From assembly GCF_025989125.1 (NCBI RefSeq), contig NZ_JAPDNR010000001.1:7118087-7182086 (forward strand): a DNA stretch of 64,000 bases, written 5' to 3'. Below are positions 61,259 through 64,000 of the stretch, piece after piece. The position numbers were made by a program, and so were the translations under genes. Origin of the DNA: Chitinophaga nivalis. Lineage in GTDB: Bacteria > Bacteroidota > Bacteroidia > Chitinophagales > Chitinophagaceae. Every line of letters begins with the position of its first letter. The stretch's first letter is position 1. The notes beneath the pieces are model-generated. The model worked only from the letters and a program-made list of their open reading frames with translations. It was not told the DNA's origin and did no database searches.

Positions 61259-64000
61259 ATGCCCTTTTCGTATTTCAGGACTATCATCCCGAAGATATAC
61301 TTTGTAACTGTTATGCTGTTGTTGACCTTTATGCATACCAGGGCACAGATGACAGAGATATACAGACTACCACCCAACGGTTATATTTATGACTTTAGTT
61401 TTGGAACCCCTGCCCATGCATATGGGCTTTTTTCTGATGAGCAGCATACAATATACAATTCTGCTGACAGCGGAAGAACCTTTAGTCCGCTTCCAATATC
61501 ATGGAGTAACATTGATAAAAACAGTATTTACGTTGACACGGCTGCTACTATCTATGTTAGCTATGTGGGGGCTATCTCGGCAAACGAAGTATTTGTGGGT
61601 GCCAGATTTAGTTCTGATCCGGCCCTGCTGCGATCTGCCGACGGAGGTAAAACTTTTAAACTGGTGTATTTCAGACCAGTCAGTGCGGGCGATAACACAA
61701 TTAGAATAAAACACGTACCTGGTACGGATACCATCTATACTTATGGATCAGACGTATCAATAAGTACAGACAGGGGATTAACGTGGAAGTTCGTCGGTAA
61801 ATACAGTGCCATCAATAATAACGAGGAGCTGTTTCTGTTCGAAGGCAATCCCATATATGTTTACACTAAGGGAGATTATTACAGCCCACTCCTTTACAAA
61901 AAAACAGATGCAGGCTTTCAGAAAATTGAACTGCCGCGGTGGTGGAGTTATGTAGATTTACAGATGGTTTCACCTACAAAAGGGTATGCTTTTGTAAGAG
62001 GGCCTGCCCAGCGTAACCAATTTTATAGGACGGTGGACGGAGCGGCCACCTGGACAGAGGTAGTAAATAACGGTGAACCGCTGGATTCAATAGTGGAAAC
62101 GGTCATGATAAATGATCAGCAGGGGTATGGGCGTGGCTATGGAAATAAGTTGTATAAAACAATGGATGGAGGGGCCACCTGGCTGCGCATAATCAGAAAA
62201 ATGGCCGGGCCTGAGCCGATTAACAGCAGCTTTGTACGTTGGAAATTTACCGGAACCAATTATTGCTGGATTGCCCGCCATCAGGTACTGGAAGGCACCA
62301 CGAATGGAGGTGGTTTGGGGCTTAGAGAGTGCAGTATCAGTAGTTTTTCTCCCGCAGCTGCCAGGAAGGGGGCATCCTTTATCGTCAGCGGAGATAATTT
62401 TAGTATGATCGATTCCGTTACGCTTGGTGGTGTAAAAGCTGCCGCCTGGCAGGTACTCGATAAAACAAAACTACGCGTAACGGTGGGTGAAGGTGCCTCC
62501 GGCGACGTCATCATATACACGCCTGTAAATACTGTTACGCTGGGAGGATTCAGAGCTTATCCGGCTGTATCTGATATCTACCCTAAAACCGGTACTACCA
62601 ATACCCGGGTAACGATAGCTGGAACGAATGTCAATAGTATCACTCAGATAAAGGTAGGTAATGTATTAGCGAGAGGAATCACAAAGCTGGATAATAATAA
62701 CCTGCAGTTCTCTGTACCCTACACCACCAATGGAACGATACAAATCATCAGCCCCGACACAGTAATTACCCTGCATAATTTTACGTACAGGTGCCGGCCA
62801 ACTATCAATAGTGTGACTCCACTGGAAGGTCCCGCAGGTTCCATTGTGACTATTACCGGTACTGGTTTCAGTCGTACCTCCGATAGTAATAAGGTATGTT
62901 TTGGAACACTGCGTGCAAACATTGTATCTTCCAGTACTACCGAAATAAAGGTAAAAGTGCCGGCGGGAGCGGCTTATGCTCCGATAAGCGTAGCCAATGG
63001 ATTCCTGACAGGATCCTCCGCTGCTGCATTTAGTGTTACATTTCCCAACGGCGGAAAGCTTAATCCGAACACTTTCGCTGCTCCCAGAGATCTGAATCCC
63101 GGGAATGCACTGACCCGGCCGGGAAAAGCAGTAACAGCAGATTTTGATGGAGATGGAAAACCGGACCTGATCGTTGCGGACCGAACGTCGAATGCCGTAG
63201 TCATCTCCGGAAATAACAGTAATGGTGCCGATATCAGCTTTCAGGATCAGCTCACCCTCCATGTTGGCCCTGCCGGAGCCAACGGCCTTTATAAGGTTAT
63301 TCCAGCGGATATTAACAGCGATGGAAAAATAGATTTCAGCATTGCAAATCTCAACAACAAAAGCACCTATATCTATCTGAATAAATCTACTCCTGGTAAT
63401 TTTTCCTTTGAGGCAGTGCCACCAATTGCTGGCGTAGTATTGGATGTCGCAGATATCAACCAGGATGGCAGATTGGATTTACTGCAATCCGTTAATGGTA
63501 CCGGCGTCATCAGATCCAATAAAAGTGAAGCAGATACATTCGCCTTTGAAGAAAACACCCACTTAGTCGATAAGTATTTTAGTACAGCAACACCTAATGC
63601 CATCACCATTCCATTATCTGGCAGGGCAGTACCTACTGTCATCTTCTATGACGCTAATACCGGAGAGGCTAATATGTATAGAAACAATAGTCTGCCTGAT
63701 AGCCTTGGCTTCCAGTTCATTTACTTCTCCGGTAATAATATTACCGGAGATCCAATAGCAGGAGATGGTAATAAAGATGGGTTTTTCGATCTGGGTGTCC
63801 ACTCCAAATATAGTGTAAACGTATCTTATTCAACAGGTAGGTTCGGTCAACCGGCGGAGTTGAACTGGCTTTTTGGTACAAGCATAAATGATGCATACCA
63901 GGTATCGCTGCAGGATATGGACGGTGATGGAAAAGCGGACATCATTCATGGCCGGAAGGGCACCAACAAAATTTACCTCTATCACAATACATTTGAGGAA
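61259..64000 (+). CDS. Large secreted protein with sialidase-like, TIG and FG-GAP repeats (runs off the window)
   Basis: An open frame of 914 codons from the ATG at 61259 to the right edge, with no stop. A signal-anchor-like N-terminus (IYFVTVMLLLTFMHTRAQ) is followed by a BNR/sortilin-like region with repeated Ser/Gly-Trp turns (SADSGRTFSPL, SADGGKTFKL, TDRGLTWKFVG, TVDGAATWTEV, TMDGGATWLRI; about 60-310). Then come two or three TIG/IPT-like domains (ISSFSPAAARKGASFIVSG, VSDIYPKTGTTNTRVTI, NSVTPLEGPAGSIVTITG), and FG-GAP/VCBS repeats with calcium-type loops (DFDGDGKPD, DINSDGKID, DINQDGRLD, DMDGDGKAD). It is likely a surface or secreted adhesion/binding protein; a type IX secretion C-terminal domain would be expected past the edge. 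Confidence 0.85.
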   Translation, partial: MPFSYFRTIIPKIYFVTVMLLLTFMHTRAQMTEIYRLPPNGYIYDFSFGTPAHAYGLFSDEQHTIYNSADSGRTFSPLPISWSNIDKNSIYVDTAATIYVSYVGAISANEVFVGARFSSDPALLRSADGGKTFKLVYFRPVSAGDNTIRIKHVPGTDTIYTYGSDVSISTDRGLTWKFVGKYSAINNNEELFLFEGNPIYVYTKGDYYSPLLYKKTDAGFQKIELPRWWSYVDLQMVSPTKGYAFVRGPAQRNQFYRTVDGAATWTEVVNNGEPLDSIVETVMINDQQGYGRGYGNKLYKTMDGGATWLRIIRKMAGPEPINSSFVRWKFTGTNYCWIARHQVLEGTTNGGGLGLRECSISSFSPAAARKGASFIVSGDNFSMIDSVTLGGVKAAAWQVLDKTKLRVTVGEGASGDVIIYTPVNTVTLGGFRAYPAVSDIYPKTGTTNTRVTIAGTNVNSITQIKVGNVLARGITKLDNNNLQFSVPYTTNGTIQIISPDTVITLHNFTYRCRPTINSVTPLEGPAGSIVTITGTGFSRTSDSNKVCFGTLRANIVSSSTTEIKVKVPAGAAYAPISVANGFLTGSSAAAFSVTFPNGGKLNPNTFAAPRDLNPGNALTRPGKAVTADFDGDGKPDLIVADRTSNAVVISGNNSNGADISFQDQLTLHVGPAGANGLYKVIPADINSDGKIDFSIANLNNKSTYIYLNKSTPGNFSFEAVPPIAGVVLDVADINQDGRLDLLQSVNGTGVIRSNKSEADTFAFEENTHLVDKYFSTATPNAITIPLSGRAVPTVIFYDANTGEANMYRNNSLPDSLGFQFIYFSGNNITGDPIAGDGNKDGFFDLGVHSKYSVNVSYSTGRFGQPAELNWLFGTSINDAYQVSLQDMDGDGKADIIHGRKGTNKIYLYHNTFEE

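Noticed and set aside
1..64000. CRISPR arrays
   Set aside because: No evenly spaced short direct repeats were seen anywhere.

Overview
The window looks like a chromosomal segment of a Bacteroidota member, most likely Chitinophaga or a close relative in the Chitinophagaceae. The evidence is a SusC/SusD pair, several large TonB-dependent receptors with carboxypeptidase-like N-terminal domains, an exosortase N/VIT pair, a Bacteroidetes-type class I lanthipeptide precursor, LytTR and AraC regulators, and few Shine-Dalgarno sites. No ribosomal RNA or CRISPR array was seen. The genus is inferred from gene content only.

Layout. (1) 1-5.5 kb: a minus-strand MoxR ATPase / DUF58 / BatA-like / DUF4175 operon running off the left edge. 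(2) 5.6-10.1 kb: a DUF4159 gene, then the exosortase N gene with its VIT-domain partner. (3) 10.4-20.1 kb: an AraC regulator, SusC, SusD, aldose 1-epimerase and a TonB receptor, a nutrient (probably glycan) uptake region. (4) 20.3-25.1 kb: peptidase E, a TetR regulator, two tRNA-like cloverleafs directly in front of a zinc-ribbon/SDR fusion gene, an ADP-ribosylation/crystallin J1-like gene and a DbpA-like RNA helicase. (5) 25.2-36.6 kb: a siderophore receptor, a GH5-like glycosidase, a TonB receptor / beta-helix / dihaem lipoprotein set, a LytTR regulator and small unknowns.

(6) 36.7-46.1 kb: a composite genomic island at a tRNA-Pro(CGG) gene. It is bounded by copies of the tRNA 3' end at 36704-36733 and 46101-46130, with a degraded third copy at 44342-44369. 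It holds remnants of a recombinase and an IS481-type transposase, a TerY-P triad (kinase, PP2C, vWA; a reported anti-phage system), a broken terpene-cyclase fragment, nadC, a thioredoxin-like protein and a membrane winged-helix regulator facing a secreted protein.

(7) 46.2-58.1 kb: an erythromycin-esterase-like protein and a class I lanthipeptide locus (LanC, LanB, LLM flavin oxidoreductase, a precursor with a seven-cysteine core), then an aspartyl-protease-like membrane protein, a lipase and a class I terpene cyclase. (8) 58.2-64 kb: tandem paralogous lipoproteins, a secreted ubiquitin homologue ending at the position of ubiquitin Arg72, a VOC lipoprotein and a very large TIG/FG-GAP surface protein running off the right edge.

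Most interesting items: the secreted ubiquitin, the tRNA-like pair with the zinc-ribbon SDR lacking its catalytic tyrosine, the cysteine-rich lanthipeptide, and the composite tRNA-Pro island whose terpene-cyclase fragment matches the intact gene 16 kb away.
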